Shown: positions 18,085 through 27,214 of the stretch, one piece after another
How the letters are laid out: each line of letters opens with the position of its first letter
Numbering within the stretch: the first letter of the stretch is position 1
Assembly: GCA_963756425.1 (NCBI GenBank)
Contig: CAVWNW010000015.1
Span: forward strand, 1-64,000
Length of the DNA stretch: 64,000 bases
DNA from: DASQUK01 sp963756425
Lineage (GTDB): Bacteria; Actinomycetota; Acidimicrobiia; Acidimicrobiales; VFJN01
Direction of reading: 5' to 3'
Notes under the pieces: generated by a model
Seen by the model: only the letters and a program-made list of their open reading frames with translations
Told to the model about the DNA's origin: nothing
Databases searched by the model: none
Program-made: the position numbers and the translations under genes

Positions 18085-19719
18085 TCACGACGAAGCGCTC
18101 GCGGTCGTCGTGACGCGGGCGGGTGGACGATCGGCGGAGTCGAGCGGCGGGTCGCCCTGCCCACGAGCGCCACGCACCAGGCCAGCCACCATGGTGGCTG
18201 CGCATGCGAGCACCGAGATCGCGACCGCGTACGTGACGACCACCGGCCACGGGCTCCACCGCACCAGCGCATCGAGCGAGCGCGCGACCGAGGCGTCCGG
18301 TTCTGCCCACCACGCCCGGAGCCCGACACGAGTTGCATCTAGCTGCATGAGCAGCGCGGCGCTGAGCATGGTGACGGGCGACCACCGGCCGAGCACGCGC
18401 ACGAGCCCGACCGCGACGACCAGGGCGAACGGAACGATCGCCGCGAACAGGTAGCGACCCTGCATGAACGGCGTTCGCCCTCCCGCGAAGCGCTGGTCGT
18501 AGGCCACATAGGCGACCAACGCCAGCAGAAGCGGGAACAGCGCGGCGAAGACCGCCAATTGGCCGCGGGTCGGACGCGTCGTGTCGGGTCGTCGCCGCCG
18601 CGGGGCGGATGCGAACGCCAGCATGGCCGTTGCCGCCACGGTCACGGTCGCGATGATGACGAGAGGCTGCGTCATCGGCGCCTCGAAGTAGCCGAAGTCG
18701 CCCCAGAAGCGCTGGACCACGTTGGACACGAACTGGCGCGACCAGTCGATCGGACCTGGCACCGCACCAGGCGGGCCCTCGACCACAGGTGTCAGGATGC
18801 TCGGGAACGGCCCGTCGTGGCGAACGACGTTGCGTCCCGGCCACCACCCGCCGACCCCGATCATCGCCACGCCCGCGATCAGGAAGCATTGGATGGACTG
18901 CCTCCAGTGGTCCCGTGCGTTCCACACCTGATAGCCGTAGGCGAGCGCGATCCACGGCAGCAGCACGAAGGCGAACGACTTCGTCAACAGCGCGAGGCCG
19001 GCGATCGTCCCCAGGAGTGCCGCCCGGGTCGGGCACCGGTCGCCACCCAGCACACCCGCGACCAGCACCGCGACGACGGCGGACAGCAGGATCAGCAGGT
19101 TGTCGTTGTTGATCGAGGCACCGATATGGAAGAGCTGCGGCACCGCGAGCGGGACGATCGCAGCGGTCGTCGCCACGGTGGCACTCGCCCGCAGACGGCG
19201 AGCATCGATCCACGTCAGGACCGGCACCGGGAGCACCAGCGCCGCGTTCATCAGCCTGACGATGTTCCACTCGCGGTCAAGCGGTGGATGCGAGTCCGGC
19301 GACACGGCACGCTCGACGCGCAGCGCGGTCCCGATCGCCAAGTAGTACAGCGGCGGGTGCTGGGGCATCTGGTTGCCGTATCCGCTCGCCGCCGCGCCGC
19401 CGTACTCGTCGAACGTCCTGCGATCGGCGGGCGGGGGCGCCGACTCGGGCGTGAGCCAATCGCCCTCCAGGCCGGGCACATAGTCCACGAACGCCGAGAT
19501 CATTGCCGTGCTCGTCTGCCGGCCGTCGAAGTCGGGATACGACCCGCCGCGGGCGATGTGGTCCAGGAGATCTGCATGCGCGGGCTCGTCCGGCGCCCGG
19601 CCAAGCGGCGCGAAGGTCGACCACAAGGCGAGCAGCAAGCCGAACAGCGCCGTGGTTCCCCAGACAGCCCACGGGACCTGCCCGAGCACCCGGACGCTGC
19701 GACGCGCATGCGCCACCAT
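18085..19719 (-). CDS. DUF2142-like polytopic membrane protein
   Basis: A 544-residue protein with about 12 membrane helices. The segment after the first helix, PLGRAPDEPAHADLLDHIA, matches the DxxxH-type loop of DUF2142/GT-C-like proteins of wall-glycan loci, and QHPPLYYLAIG and WNIVRLMNAAL follow as in that family. It is probably a polyprenyl-phosphate-sugar-dependent glycosyltransferase acting on the outer face of the membrane; substrate unknown. The ATG at 19719 is only 9 bases from a TAGCGT -10 box, so the message may have almost no leader, which supports this start. It is transcribed divergently from the acyltransferase. Confidence 0.72.
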   Translation of the reverse strand: MVAHARRSVRVLGQVPWAVWGTTALFGLLLALWSTFAPLGRAPDEPAHADLLDHIARGGSYPDFDGRQTSTAMISAFVDYVPGLEGDWLTPESAPPPADRRTFDEYGGAAASGYGNQMPQHPPLYYLAIGTALRVERAVSPDSHPPLDREWNIVRLMNAALVLPVPVLTWIDARRLRASATVATTAAIVPLAVPQLFHIGASINNDNLLILLSAVVAVLVAGVLGGDRCPTRAALLGTIAGLALLTKSFAFVLLPWIALAYGYQVWNARDHWRQSIQCFLIAGVAMIGVGGWWPGRNVVRHDGPFPSILTPVVEGPPGAVPGPIDWSRQFVSNVVQRFWGDFGYFEAPMTQPLVIIATVTVAATAMLAFASAPRRRRPDTTRPTRGQLAVFAALFPLLLALVAYVAYDQRFAGGRTPFMQGRYLFAAIVPFALVVAVGLVRVLGRWSPVTMLSAALLMQLDATRVGLRAWWAEPDASVARSLDALVRWSPWPVVVTYAVAISVLACAATMVAGLVRGARGQGDPPLDSADRPPARVTTTASASS

Positions 19720-19728
19720 GGCGCGGGC

Positions 19729-19785
19729 ACGCTAACGCATGTCCCGCCGATCCGGGCAGGCCGGCCCGCCGCGCATCACTAGCCT
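19729..19785. promoter_or_regulatory. divergent promoters with near-leaderless starts
   Basis: Minus-strand TAGCGT (19729-19734) ends 9 bases before ATG 19719. Plus-strand TAGCCT (19780-19785) ends 8 bases before an in-frame GTG at 19794. Both spacings place transcription start at or beside the initiation codon, as in leaderless actinobacterial mRNAs. The second site is the reason GTG 19794 was chosen over GTG 19821. Confidence 0.4.
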
Positions 19786-19793
19786 GTCGCGGT

Positions 19794-21124
19794 GTGGGGA
19801 GGGGCCGGGGTTCTCAGCTGGTGCTGTCGGGCGACGGCGTGCGCACCACCGTGGGCGACACCGCCACCGAGGTGCGGGGCCTCGCCGCCCTTGACGCCGT
19901 GCGCGCGCTGGCCGCCATCGGCGTCGTGCTGACGCATGTCGCGGCGGTGCTCGTGTTCCGAGGCATGCCGCTGCGCTGGGCGAGTATCGGCGACGCCGGC
20001 GTGCTCGTCTTCTTCGTGCTGAGCGGCTACCTCATCGCGTCGTCGGTGCTCCGCCCGACCCGCTTCGACGTGCGGGGCTACATGATCCGCCGAGCGCTGC
20101 GGATCCTGCCGCTCTATTACGCCTCGATGCTCGTCGCGCTGGTCTTGATCGACCCGACGCCGCTGCTGTCGGGCCCGGGCCGGGCCGACGTCGCGACGCA
20201 CGTGGTCCTGCTGCACGGCCTGTCGCGGGGCATGCGGTACTCCATCGCCGGCATCTGGTGGACGCTGACGGTCGAATGGTTGTTCTACGTGTTCATGGCG
20301 ATCGTGGGCGTGACGTTCCGCCGCTCGCACTTTACGGGTGGCTGATCGCGATCGGGATGATCCTGCTCGGCGTCGGGTGGCGTCTCGTGGTCTTCGAGAC
20401 CTCGACGTCGACCGCCGATTCCGCCTACCTCATCCAACAACTCCCCGGTGCTGCCGACCTGTTTGGCATCGGGATGCTGACGGCACTCGCGGCGCGCACC
20501 GGGGCCCTGCCGCGAGTGTGGCGGCATGCGACGCTCCGTAGCGCCCTGCTGGTGCTGTCAGCGGGGTTGGTCGCCGGCGCGATGTACGTGTACTACGACC
20601 GGAAGCCGGGCTACTGGCTGGACGGCGCGATGGTGGTGCTGTGGCCCCTAGTGCTCGCCGTGGCGGTCGCGGGGATGCTGGTCGGTCTCACGCGCGCGAC
20701 CAGCGCCGTCCACGCGGTCACGCGGTGGACCGGGCTCGCATACCTCGGCGTGATCAGCTTCGGCATTTACCTGTTCCACCCGTTCGTCATCGAAGCGCTC
20801 GACCGCGCGTGGTTCGCGAATGGACACACCGTCTCAGCGCTCCCATTCATCGTCGTAGCGCTCGCCGCCACCGCGCTTGTCTCGATGATGTTCCACTACC
20901 TGCTCGAACGACCGGCGATGCAGTGGGGTCGACGGCTCGCCGGCGCTTCGCCGGCCTCGCGCCGTCTCCCCGCCCTCTTGGCGCCCGCCTCGGCGGGCGC
21001 GCGTGACCGGGCAGGCGACGGTGACGCGGGAATGCTGACCATGCATGACGTGGCGGCGGAGGCCGCGCCGGACGTCCCGAACCGGTCGGACGATCGCGCG
21101 CTGGGTGCCGCGCGCTCGCCCTGA
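19794..21124 (+). CDS. acyltransferase 3 (OafA/NodX type), frameshifted
   Basis: Integral membrane O-acyltransferase of about 440 residues. GLAALDAVRALAAIGVVLTHVAAV holds the conserved R-x10-H of the family; AGVLVFFVLSGYLIASSVLR and IRRALRILPLYYASML follow; SIAGIWWTLTVEWLFYVF is the WSLxxEwxFY motif; the end has FGIYLFHPFVIEAL. It should transfer acetyl or another acyl group from the cytoplasm to an extracytoplasmic sugar. The frame from GTG 19794 runs into a stop at 20343, while family sequence resumes near 20320 as ALYGWLIAIGM. This is the one break in the window that needs one extra base rather than one fewer. The Ala/Arg-rich tail after residue 400 looks cytoplasmic. Confidence 0.77.
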
Positions 21125-21145
21125 GCGGCGCACCCGAACCGCCTG

Positions 21146-21151
21146 TACGAT
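21146..21151 (+). promoter_or_regulatory. -10 box TACGAT of a leaderless transcript
   Basis: TACGAT ends 6 bases before ATG 21158, so transcription would start at the A of the initiation codon. No ribosome site precedes that ATG, which fits a leaderless mRNA although the preceding stop is only 33 bases away. Confidence 0.4.
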
Positions 21152-21157
21152 CCTCCG

Positions 21158-22633
21158 ATGCTGGTCGCTGGGGTGCGAGCCGGTGACAAGGTGCCTACAC
21201 AGCGCCGGATCGTCGTGGTTGGGCTGGTGGGCGCCCTCGCCTTCATCGCCGCGGTGGCCGGATACCTGGCGATTGTCAACGCGCCATACCAGCAGGACGA
21301 GTCTTCACATGTGGGTTACGCGCTCAGCCTGCGGCAGGGCGATCTACCGTCCATCTGGACGCGGGTGCCGACCGAGGGCGGCGGCGAGCACTTGCGGATC
21401 GCGTTGTCGCGCCCCTGGCCGTTCAGTGACCCGGATGTCCACGTCGCGAACAACCCACCATTCGTCTATCTCGCCAGCCTTCCACTCGTCGAGCTGGGGA
21501 TCAGAACGCACGTCGCGGACGCACCGCTGCTCGCGCTCCGTCTGGTCGATCTCGCGGGGGCAGTCGCCGCCGTCGCCGTGGCCTACCTTCTCGGACGGGA
21601 GCTCAGCGGAGGCGATCGCTTCGTCGGGTGCGTCACCGCGGGGCTCTTGTCGAGCGTCATCGCGGTCAGCCTCTTGTCGTCGGTCGCCAACCTCGACGGC
21701 CCGGCACTGGCCGCCACCACCGGTGTTGCCTGGATGACCGCTCGATTCGCGCGGACCCGTGTACTGCGCGACGCTACGCTGCTCGGACTGTGGTGCGCGG
21801 GCGCGGCGGCGGTCCGCCCGATGTCGCTCGCGTTTGCGGGGGTGGCTGGGGCGATGGCCTTGGTCCTCGGTGTGCGCGCTCGGGGCACCTCGGCCCTCCT
21901 ACCCCTCGTCGTCCGCCTGGCCGGGCCCACCATCCTGTTGACCGGCTGGTTCTACGCGCTGAACTGGCACCGATACGGCGACGTGACCGGGTCGGAAGCT
22001 CTATTCGACAAGTTCGGCCTCGGGTCCGGGCGGAGCGTGTTCGACTTGCTGACCAGCGCCGACGTGTCGGTGGAGCCGTTCGCCTATCTGGTCACCGAGG
22101 TGTACGGACGAAGTCCGTGGTGGGCGTACAGCGGCGCGCGGCACTACCTGATCGCCGCCGTGGCCGTCGGCGTGGTGATGGCTGCCATCGCGCTCGCCGC
22201 TCGGTCGTCGCGTTCGCCCCACCCGCGGCGCGACGGAGCGCACCTGTCGCTCGCGGCCTGGATCTGCAGTGCGGTCCTCGCGCTGGTGCCGATCGTCTTG
22301 ACCGCACATCACGCGGCCGGCGGTGGTGCCGCCCATGCGCGGTACCTCCTCCCGATCCTGCCGATCGTCGCCGCCGCGACCGCTCTCGTCACGACGCGGA
22401 TCAACCGGTGGTTCGCGGTGGTCGTGGTCGGGGCGTTCGCGATCGCGCAGGCGACGCGGATCCGGGCTGCCGGCAACGTCCACGACCGCGCGCTCAACCT
22501 GCCGCAACTCCGCGACCCGCTCATCGGTCAGCCGTTCTTGGCGTTGAGCGTCGCGGTCGCCATCGTCGGTGCGGTGGTGCTGCTCGTTTCGCTGGTCCTT
22601 CTGGCGAAGGAGCCTCAGACCGTCGAACGGTGA
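21158..22633 (+). CDS. GT-C/DUF2142-like polytopic membrane protein
   Basis: A 491-residue protein with about 11 membrane helices. The loop after the first helix contains the acidic pair and His (YQQDESSHVGYALSL) and later NNPPFVYLASLPL, as in GT-C proteins that resemble DUF2142. The C-terminal third has short helices and a Pro/Arg-rich cytoplasmic loop (SSRSPHPRRDG). Function is inferred only from family layout and context: transfer of a polyprenyl-linked sugar outside the membrane. It follows the acyltransferase by 33 bases and precedes a methyltransferase by 43, but both gaps carry -10 boxes, so each gene may have its own promoter. Confidence 0.7.
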   Translation: MLVAGVRAGDKVPTQRRIVVVGLVGALAFIAAVAGYLAIVNAPYQQDESSHVGYALSLRQGDLPSIWTRVPTEGGGEHLRIALSRPWPFSDPDVHVANNPPFVYLASLPLVELGIRTHVADAPLLALRLVDLAGAVAAVAVAYLLGRELSGGDRFVGCVTAGLLSSVIAVSLLSSVANLDGPALAATTGVAWMTARFARTRVLRDATLLGLWCAGAAAVRPMSLAFAGVAGAMALVLGVRARGTSALLPLVVRLAGPTILLTGWFYALNWHRYGDVTGSEALFDKFGLGSGRSVFDLLTSADVSVEPFAYLVTEVYGRSPWWAYSGARHYLIAAVAVGVVMAAIALAARSSRSPHPRRDGAHLSLAAWICSAVLALVPIVLTAHHAAGGGAAHARYLLPILPIVAAATALVTTRINRWFAVVVVGAFAIAQATRIRAAGNVHDRALNLPQLRDPLIGQPFLALSVAVAIVGAVVLLVSLVLLAKEPQTVER

Positions 22634-22662
22634 CGGCCGGGCCGGTGCCTGACACTCCCGGA

Positions 22663-22668
22663 TAGGGT
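22663..22668 (+). promoter_or_regulatory. -10 box TAGGGT of a leaderless transcript
   Basis: TAGGGT ends 8 bases before ATG 22677; no ribosome site lies between. It is placed as at 21146 and 19780, which strengthens the case that leaderless starts are common in this part of the locus. Confidence 0.38.
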
Positions 22669-22676
22669 CCAGCCCC

Positions 22677-23550
22677 ATGTCGGGCGATATCCCGCAGAAC
22701 CTGGCCATGCTGCGCGCCGCCTTTGGTTCGGGGCCCCTGTACGCGCCGACTGACGATGACCTGATCACCTTCGAGGGGGTCGATCTGATCAGCGGCTACG
22801 AGCACGCCTCGACACCTGAGCGCTTCGTCATCGTCAAGCAACCTCCGCACCGCGACGCCTTCATCGAGATGTGCCGGAGCGTCCGCGGCGGGCGGCTCGT
22901 CGAGCTGGGCATCGCCGAGGGCGGCAGCACCGTCCTCGCCGCCCTCGCCGCCGAACCGTCCGCCTTGCTCGCGGTCGACATCGAGCCCGAGCCGCTCGCC
23001 GCCCTCGAGGATTTCATCGCCGCCCGCGGCCTCGGCGCGCGGGTTCAGACCCGCTACGGGATCGACCAGGGTGACCGCGATCGACTGGCCCGCACCGTCG
23101 ACGAGGCGATCGGGACCGAGCCACTCGACTTGGTGGTCGACGACGCTTCCCACACGCTCGACCTGACCCGCACGTCGTTCGAGGTGCTGTTCCCCCGGTT
23201 GGCTCCTGGGGGCGCTGTACGCCATCGAGGACTGGAACGCGGACCACGTCTTCCAGGAAGCGATGATCGAGCACTTTCGCACCGCCTCGACCGAAAAGCG
23301 GGCCGCGCTGGCCCGCTCGCTGCGAGCGGCGGCCACCAGCTCGCCGACGCCCGCCCCCCCGGCCCGCCGTCCCCTACTCGACCTGGCTGTCGAGCTCATG
23401 CTGGCCCGGGCTCGCGACGCCGAGGAGGCCATCGCGGAGGTGGTCGTCACCCGATATTGGCTCATCGTACGGCGCGGTCCAGGCACGCTCGACGGCACGA
23501 GCTTCCGATTGGCGGACGTGGCCCACGACCACTTCGGCTACCTCCGCTGA
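22677..23550 (+). CDS. class I SAM methyltransferase, CmcI-like, frameshifted
   Basis: About 290 residues. RLVELGIAEGGSTVLAAL is the SAM loop, LLAVDIEPEPLAAL ends strand 2 with the acidic residue that binds ribose, and LDLVVDDASHTLDLTRTSFEVL is the metal or catalytic segment of the CmcI/rhamnosyl-methyltransferase group. The frame from ATG 22677 is lost at a run of five G (near 23214), after LFPRLAPGG. The family sequence continues one base over with ALYAIEDWNADHVFQE and ends at the stop at 23548. Four G instead of five restores the ORF. It probably methylates a sugar of the glycan. It converges on the TylF gene. Confidence 0.75.
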
Positions 23551-23583
23551 GCGCGTCGACCATCGCCACCGGCTGAGGGCACG

Positions 23584-24390
23584 TCAACCCTTGCGGAAGT
23601 ACACCCCGACGCGGTCGATGTCGTGCAGCGGCGGGTCGATGCCCCGATCGGCGAGGAAGTCGCTCACCGCCTCCCGGCATGCGGCCATCAGGTGGTAGTC
23701 GTCGACGATCACCCAGCCGCCCGGCGCCACGCGGTCGTACAGGTGGACCAGAGGGACGATCGTGGACTCGTACATGTCACCGTCGAGGCGGAGCACGGCC
23801 AGGGACTCGGCGTCGACGTGCGGCATGGTTTCCCGGAACCAGCCTTCGAGGAAAACCACCCGGTCGTCGAGCAGGCCGAACCGGCGGAAGTTCACCCGCA
23901 CCTGCTCGGCGGACACCGCCAGCTCGGGATGGGTGTGAAAGTCGGCGCCGGCGTCGGCCGGGAACCGCTCGCTGGGTGGCGGGAGCCCGGCGAACGAATC
24001 TGCGACGATCACCCGCCGGTCGGCCGCGCCGCGAGATGCAAGGACCGCCCGGGCCAGGATCGAGGCTCCGCCGCGCCACACGCCCGCCTCGAGGATGTCG
24101 CCCGCGACCCCTTCGTCCAGGGCACACTCGATGAGCGTGCGGAAGTTGTGGAGGCGCCGACGCCCCACCATGGTGAGTGCGGTGGATGGCCAGTCGAACC
24201 CTTCGTCGCGGTACGCCGGGTTGAACTCGAACATGGGGACCGGAGAGCAGGGGAGGGGTGGGTCGGCGGCGCTGAACCCCGTGAGGACGTCCTCGAGCTC
24301 GTCCAGGTACCGAGCCCATTCCTTGGCCGGCGCGCGCCGGGCCGGGAGGACGGGTGACGATTGACCTGGTGACACTGCGGGATTCCCCAC
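23584..24390 (-). CDS. TylF-family macrocin O-methyltransferase-like protein
   Basis: A 268-residue member of the TylF family with all key parts visible: GDILEAGVWRGGASILARAV (SAM loop), VIVADSFAGLPPPSERF, LEGWFRETMP, the metal-binding RLDGDMYESTIVPL and VIVDDYHLMAACREAVSDF. It should O-methylate a sugar hydroxyl. It is also a useful intact reference for the TylF-like domains of the two giant proteins, which lack DGD and DD. GTG 24390 is chosen because AGGA stands four bases upstream; the frame extends to a TTG at 24432, but that overlaps a -10 box. It is transcribed divergently from the small YVMVPVPEE protein gene. Confidence 0.82.
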   Translation of the reverse strand: MGNPAVSPGQSSPVLPARRAPAKEWARYLDELEDVLTGFSAADPPLPCSPVPMFEFNPAYRDEGFDWPSTALTMVGRRRLHNFRTLIECALDEGVAGDILEAGVWRGGASILARAVLASRGAADRRVIVADSFAGLPPPSERFPADAGADFHTHPELAVSAEQVRVNFRRFGLLDDRVVFLEGWFRETMPHVDAESLAVLRLDGDMYESTIVPLVHLYDRVAPGGWVIVDDYHLMAACREAVSDFLADRGIDPPLHDIDRVGVYFRKG

Positions 24391-24432
24391 CTGGTCCTGA
24401 GACCTCTCCCCACTGGGTCCTGCGGACCGCAA

Positions 24433-24502
24433 ACGCTAGCAGTAGCGCGGGCCCGCGCCTTGGCGAGCGCCTTGGTGACCGCGGCGGGCGGGTGGTTAGC
24501 AT
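24433..24502. promoter_or_regulatory. divergent promoters, TylF gene and small bracket gene
   Basis: Minus-strand TAGCGT (24433-24438) lies 42 bases before GTG 24390. Plus-strand TAGCAT (24497-24502) lies 30 bases before GTG 24533. GGGGAAGG at 24517-24524 is a good ribosome site eight bases before GTG 24533 and overlaps the alternative GTG 24524, so it decides the start of the small gene. Confidence 0.38.
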
Positions 24503-24532
24503 CGCAGCAGGTCACTGGGGAAGGTGGCGGTT

Positions 24533-24982
24533 GTGGAATACGTGATGGTGCCCGTTCCCGAGGAGCTGGCTGCGCAGGTTCTGACGTATGTGAGCTGGAA
24601 GGATGCGCAGGCGAACGCAGGGCCGCCCCTGGCCGAGGGGCAGGCAGCCACCGACGAAGCGATCGCCCGGGCGTTCGCCCGCCTCGACGACGCCAGCCGG
24701 GCCCTGGTCACCGTCATCGCCACCGCCACCCTTGAGCCGGAGCAGCTCAGCATCACCGAAGCGGCCAGGCGGGCGCGGGTTACGGTGCGCGAGGCGCTCG
24801 GCATCCTCCTGGAGGTGAACGCCATAGTCGCGAGCGAAGGCGGGCCGCCGCTTGCCTTTGGCGGCAAGGACACAGGCGGGCCCCGGGAGGGTGGGTTCAC
24901 CTGGGACTCCCATGTAGTCATGGCGCCGGAGGCGCTGGCGCAGCCATTCGCCGATCTGGCACGGGCGCACGCGTCCGGGTGA
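24533..24982 (+). CDS. small YVMVPVPEE-family protein, function unknown
   Basis: A 149-residue cytoplasmic protein. It starts MEYVMVPVPEELAAQVLTYV, which aligns with MPYVMVPVPEEHVQDVMQFV of the protein encoded at 63384-63839. Similarity continues through ARLDDASRALVTVIATA (partner: HEVDEASRSLLAYTARA) and SITEAARRARVTVREALGILLEV (partner: DITEPQAAQVMQLRQREVSGLL). The last of these resembles a helix-turn-helix or winged-helix core followed by a short beta segment. I recognise no named family. The two copies lie 39 kb apart and bracket regions 3-5 of the glycan locus, each divergent from an operon, so a regulatory role is a reasonable guess only. Confidence 0.7.
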   Translation: MEYVMVPVPEELAAQVLTYVSWKDAQANAGPPLAEGQAATDEAIARAFARLDDASRALVTVIATATLEPEQLSITEAARRARVTVREALGILLEVNAIVASEGGPPLAFGGKDTGGPREGGFTWDSHVVMAPEALAQPFADLARAHASG

Positions 24983-24995
24983 GCCGTAAGACCCG

Positions 24996-25277
24996 ATGCA
25001 GCTGATCTTCGACAACGGCGGCTCGCGCTACTACGGCCCATACGGCGAGACCGCGCTCGTCGCGTCCTTTGACGACGTCGGTGCGTTGAGCAGTCACGTT
25101 GTGCCGCTGCTGCACGACGGTGATCGGCGTTTCGCGCCTACGACTGCCGGCAGGGACCACGTGCAGCACTTCGATTGGACCGCGCTGCCGACCTGCTCGA
25201 GACTTCCTCGATCGCTACAGGGCGGAGCCGTCCGCCTACGCGACTGCGCCCGCACGGCAGGAGGTCAAGCGCCGTGA
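24996..25277 (+). pseudogene. relic of the 3' end of a GT4 glycosyltransferase gene
   Basis: The first readable stretch, FDNGGSRYYGPYGETALVA, matches the C-terminal third of the GT4 genes at 29162 (TDNGGSRDYAVNGETALVV) and 41336 (TDNGGSHDYALHHDTALVA). Later parts match in other frames: DRAADLLE, then FLDRYRAEPSAYATAP, against EAFLDRYVADPARYG. The N-terminal two thirds are absent and at least two further frame changes occur within 40 bases. Unlike the single +1 breaks elsewhere in the window, these look like real decay of a truncated duplicate. The relic ends over the 3' end of the convergent aminotransferase gene. Confidence 0.65.
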
Positions 25278-26489
25278 ATCCGAGTCCTTACCGTGGAGGC
25301 TCCCGGCGAGGGTGACCGCAGCGCGGCCAGGAACGCGTCGACGACCTCCTCGGCCTCGGCGTCCGTGATGTCGGTGTAGAAGGGGAGGCGCAGCAGGCGG
25401 GCGCTGATCCGCTCGCTGACCGGGCACGACAGGGCGCGCGCCGCGAAGCGGCGCCCGCCCGGTGAGTCGTGGAGCGGCACGAAGTGGAACGTCGCGAGTA
25501 CCCCCCGGTCGCGCATCCCCGCCAGCACCCGGTCGCGGGTCTCGCCGTCGGGCAGCAGCACGTAGAACATGTGGTACGCCTGCTCCCGGTCGGGCGGGAT
25601 CGCCGGCAGTGTGTAGCCGTGACGCACGGCGTGGGGCTCGAGCAGGCGCCGGTAACGCTCGAACGCCGCCCGCCGCTTGGCGAGGATCTTGTCCCGCTCC
25701 TCGAGCTGGCCGCACAGGTAGGCGGCCAGGACGTCTGCTAGCCCGAACGACGACCCGGTGTCGTGCCACGTGTACTTGTCGACGTGGCCGAGCAGGAACT
25801 CGCGCCGGTTGGTCCCTTTGTGGTACACGACGTGGGCCCTGTCGGACGTCGTTCGCGCGATTGACCACCAGCGCGCCGCCCTCGCCACAGATGAAGTTCT
25901 TGGTCTCGTGGAAGCTCAGCGTGGAGAAGCGGCCGAGGCTGCCGAGCGGGTGGCCCCGGTAGCGGCCGTACAGACCGTGCGCGTTGTCCTCGACCAGCTC
26001 CGCTCGGGGCCAGCGCTCGAGCACCCGGCGGATGCCGTCGACGTCGCATCCCACCCCCGCGTAGTGGATGGGCACGACCGCCCGGACGGAGTCGTCCATG
26101 ATCTCGGCCAGGTGGTCCGGGTCGAGCCCCAGCGTTCGCTCCTCGATGTCGCAGAACAGGATGCGGGCGCCGGCGCGTGCGAATGCCAGCGCGGTGGTGA
26201 CGAAGCCGAACGATGGCACCACGACGGTGTCGCCCGGGCCGACGCCAAGCAGGAGGGCGCTCATCTCCAGCGCGGCCGTGCACGACGTGGTGAGCAGGAT
26301 GTCGTGCGCGCCGAGCTCCTTCTGCAGCAGGCCGGCGGCGCGTGCGGAGAACGGTCCCTCGGCGGAGGTGTGTCCCCGCTCGACCGCGGCCCGGATGTAC
26401 TCGATCTCCCGGCCCTGGAGGCTCGGCCGGTTGAACGGGATGCGCACGGTGCCGTCGACCGCGCCGTCGGTGGGCGTGGTCACGTTCAT
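25265..26489 (-). CDS. DegT/DnrJ/EryC1 aminotransferase, WecE/RffA-like, frameshifted
   Basis: PLP-dependent sugar aminotransferase of about 405 residues, probably making dTDP-4-amino-4,6-dideoxy-galactose from the 4-keto sugar. NRPSLQGREIEYIRAAVERGHTS is the WecE signature start. LLTTSCTAALEMSALLLG binds PLP phosphate, VEDNAHGLYGRYRG has the PLP Asp, and SFHETKNFICGEGG has the Schiff-base Lys near residue 198. The frame is lost near 25845 after VVNRAND; the sequence resumes one base over as RAHVVYHKGTNRREF, matching the family's REKGTNRxxF. Deleting one base restores the ORF. ATG 26489 overlaps the acetyltransferase stop (ATGA), so the two are coupled. Confidence 0.82.
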
Positions 26490-27214
26490 GCCGCCCCCTC
26501 GGGCTCCTCGTCGAGCCAGCGGTGGAACAGGTACCGGGTGCGGCCGATCCGAAACCCACAGCGCTCGAGGTACCGCAGGGGGGCGACGTTCCGCGCCGCG
26601 CACGGCCCGGCCTCCGTCGGTCCGCCGCCCGCCCAGTCGAACAGGGCGACCATGAGCGCGTCGGCCGCTCCGGTGCCCAGCTTGGTCACGCCCTTGGTGT
26701 CGACCCGCGGCACCGGCGAGCGGACGAACGTGGCCACCCCCGTGATCCCGTCCTCGTCGTAGGCGATGTAGAGCGCGCGCTCGTCGGTGTCGTCGCGGGC
26801 GGCGCGGTCCATCCAGGCCTCGTGCATGCGGTGGGCGGCGTCGGGCCCGAAGCGGGGGTCCGCCGCGAACCGGCTCCAGGGCGCCAGCGTCTTGATGGCC
26901 GGCTCGAGGGCCGGCAGGTCGTCGGACGTCCCGCGCTTGACCCTCGTAGGGCTCGCCCTGGGCGTGAACGGCAGGTCCGGCCGCTCGAACGTGAGCGCCA
27001 CCTCGACCAGCCGGTGACCGAACATCTGGACGAGGTGGGCGGTGGTCCCGTCGGTGGGGTCGAGGCTGCCGTAGAGACAGGCGATGCCCTCGGCGCGGGC
27101 CTCGGCGTCGAGGGCGCGAAGCACGTCGTCGGTGGCACCGGTGAGGTCGGTGCGGGCGATGGGCACGCCGAAGAACTCGCTGTCCCAGGCGAGCGGCTCG
27201 ATGAGCTCGGCCAT
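26486..27214 (-). CDS. GNAT N-acetyltransferase, WecD/RffC-like
   Basis: A 242-residue GNAT enzyme. The start MAELIEPLAWDSEFFGVPIARTD is typical of dTDP-fucosamine acetyltransferase (WecD). The acetyl-CoA site is expected around TKGVTKLGTGAADALMVAL. The C-terminal AARNVAPLRYLERCGFRIGRTRYLFHRWL is the usual GNAT end. It would acetylate the 4-amino group made by the adjacent WecE-like enzyme, giving a 4-acetamido-4,6-dideoxy sugar for the glycan. It overlaps the preceding gene by one base (TGATG) and the aminotransferase by ATGA, so the three are translated as a unit. The open frame extends to 27814, but that is shadow. Confidence 0.82.
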   Translation of the reverse strand: MAELIEPLAWDSEFFGVPIARTDLTGATDDVLRALDAEARAEGIACLYGSLDPTDGTTAHLVQMFGHRLVEVALTFERPDLPFTPRASPTRVKRGTSDDLPALEPAIKTLAPWSRFAADPRFGPDAAHRMHEAWMDRAARDDTDERALYIAYDEDGITGVATFVRSPVPRVDTKGVTKLGTGAADALMVALFDWAGGGPTEAGPCAARNVAPLRYLERCGFRIGRTRYLFHRWLDEEPEGAA

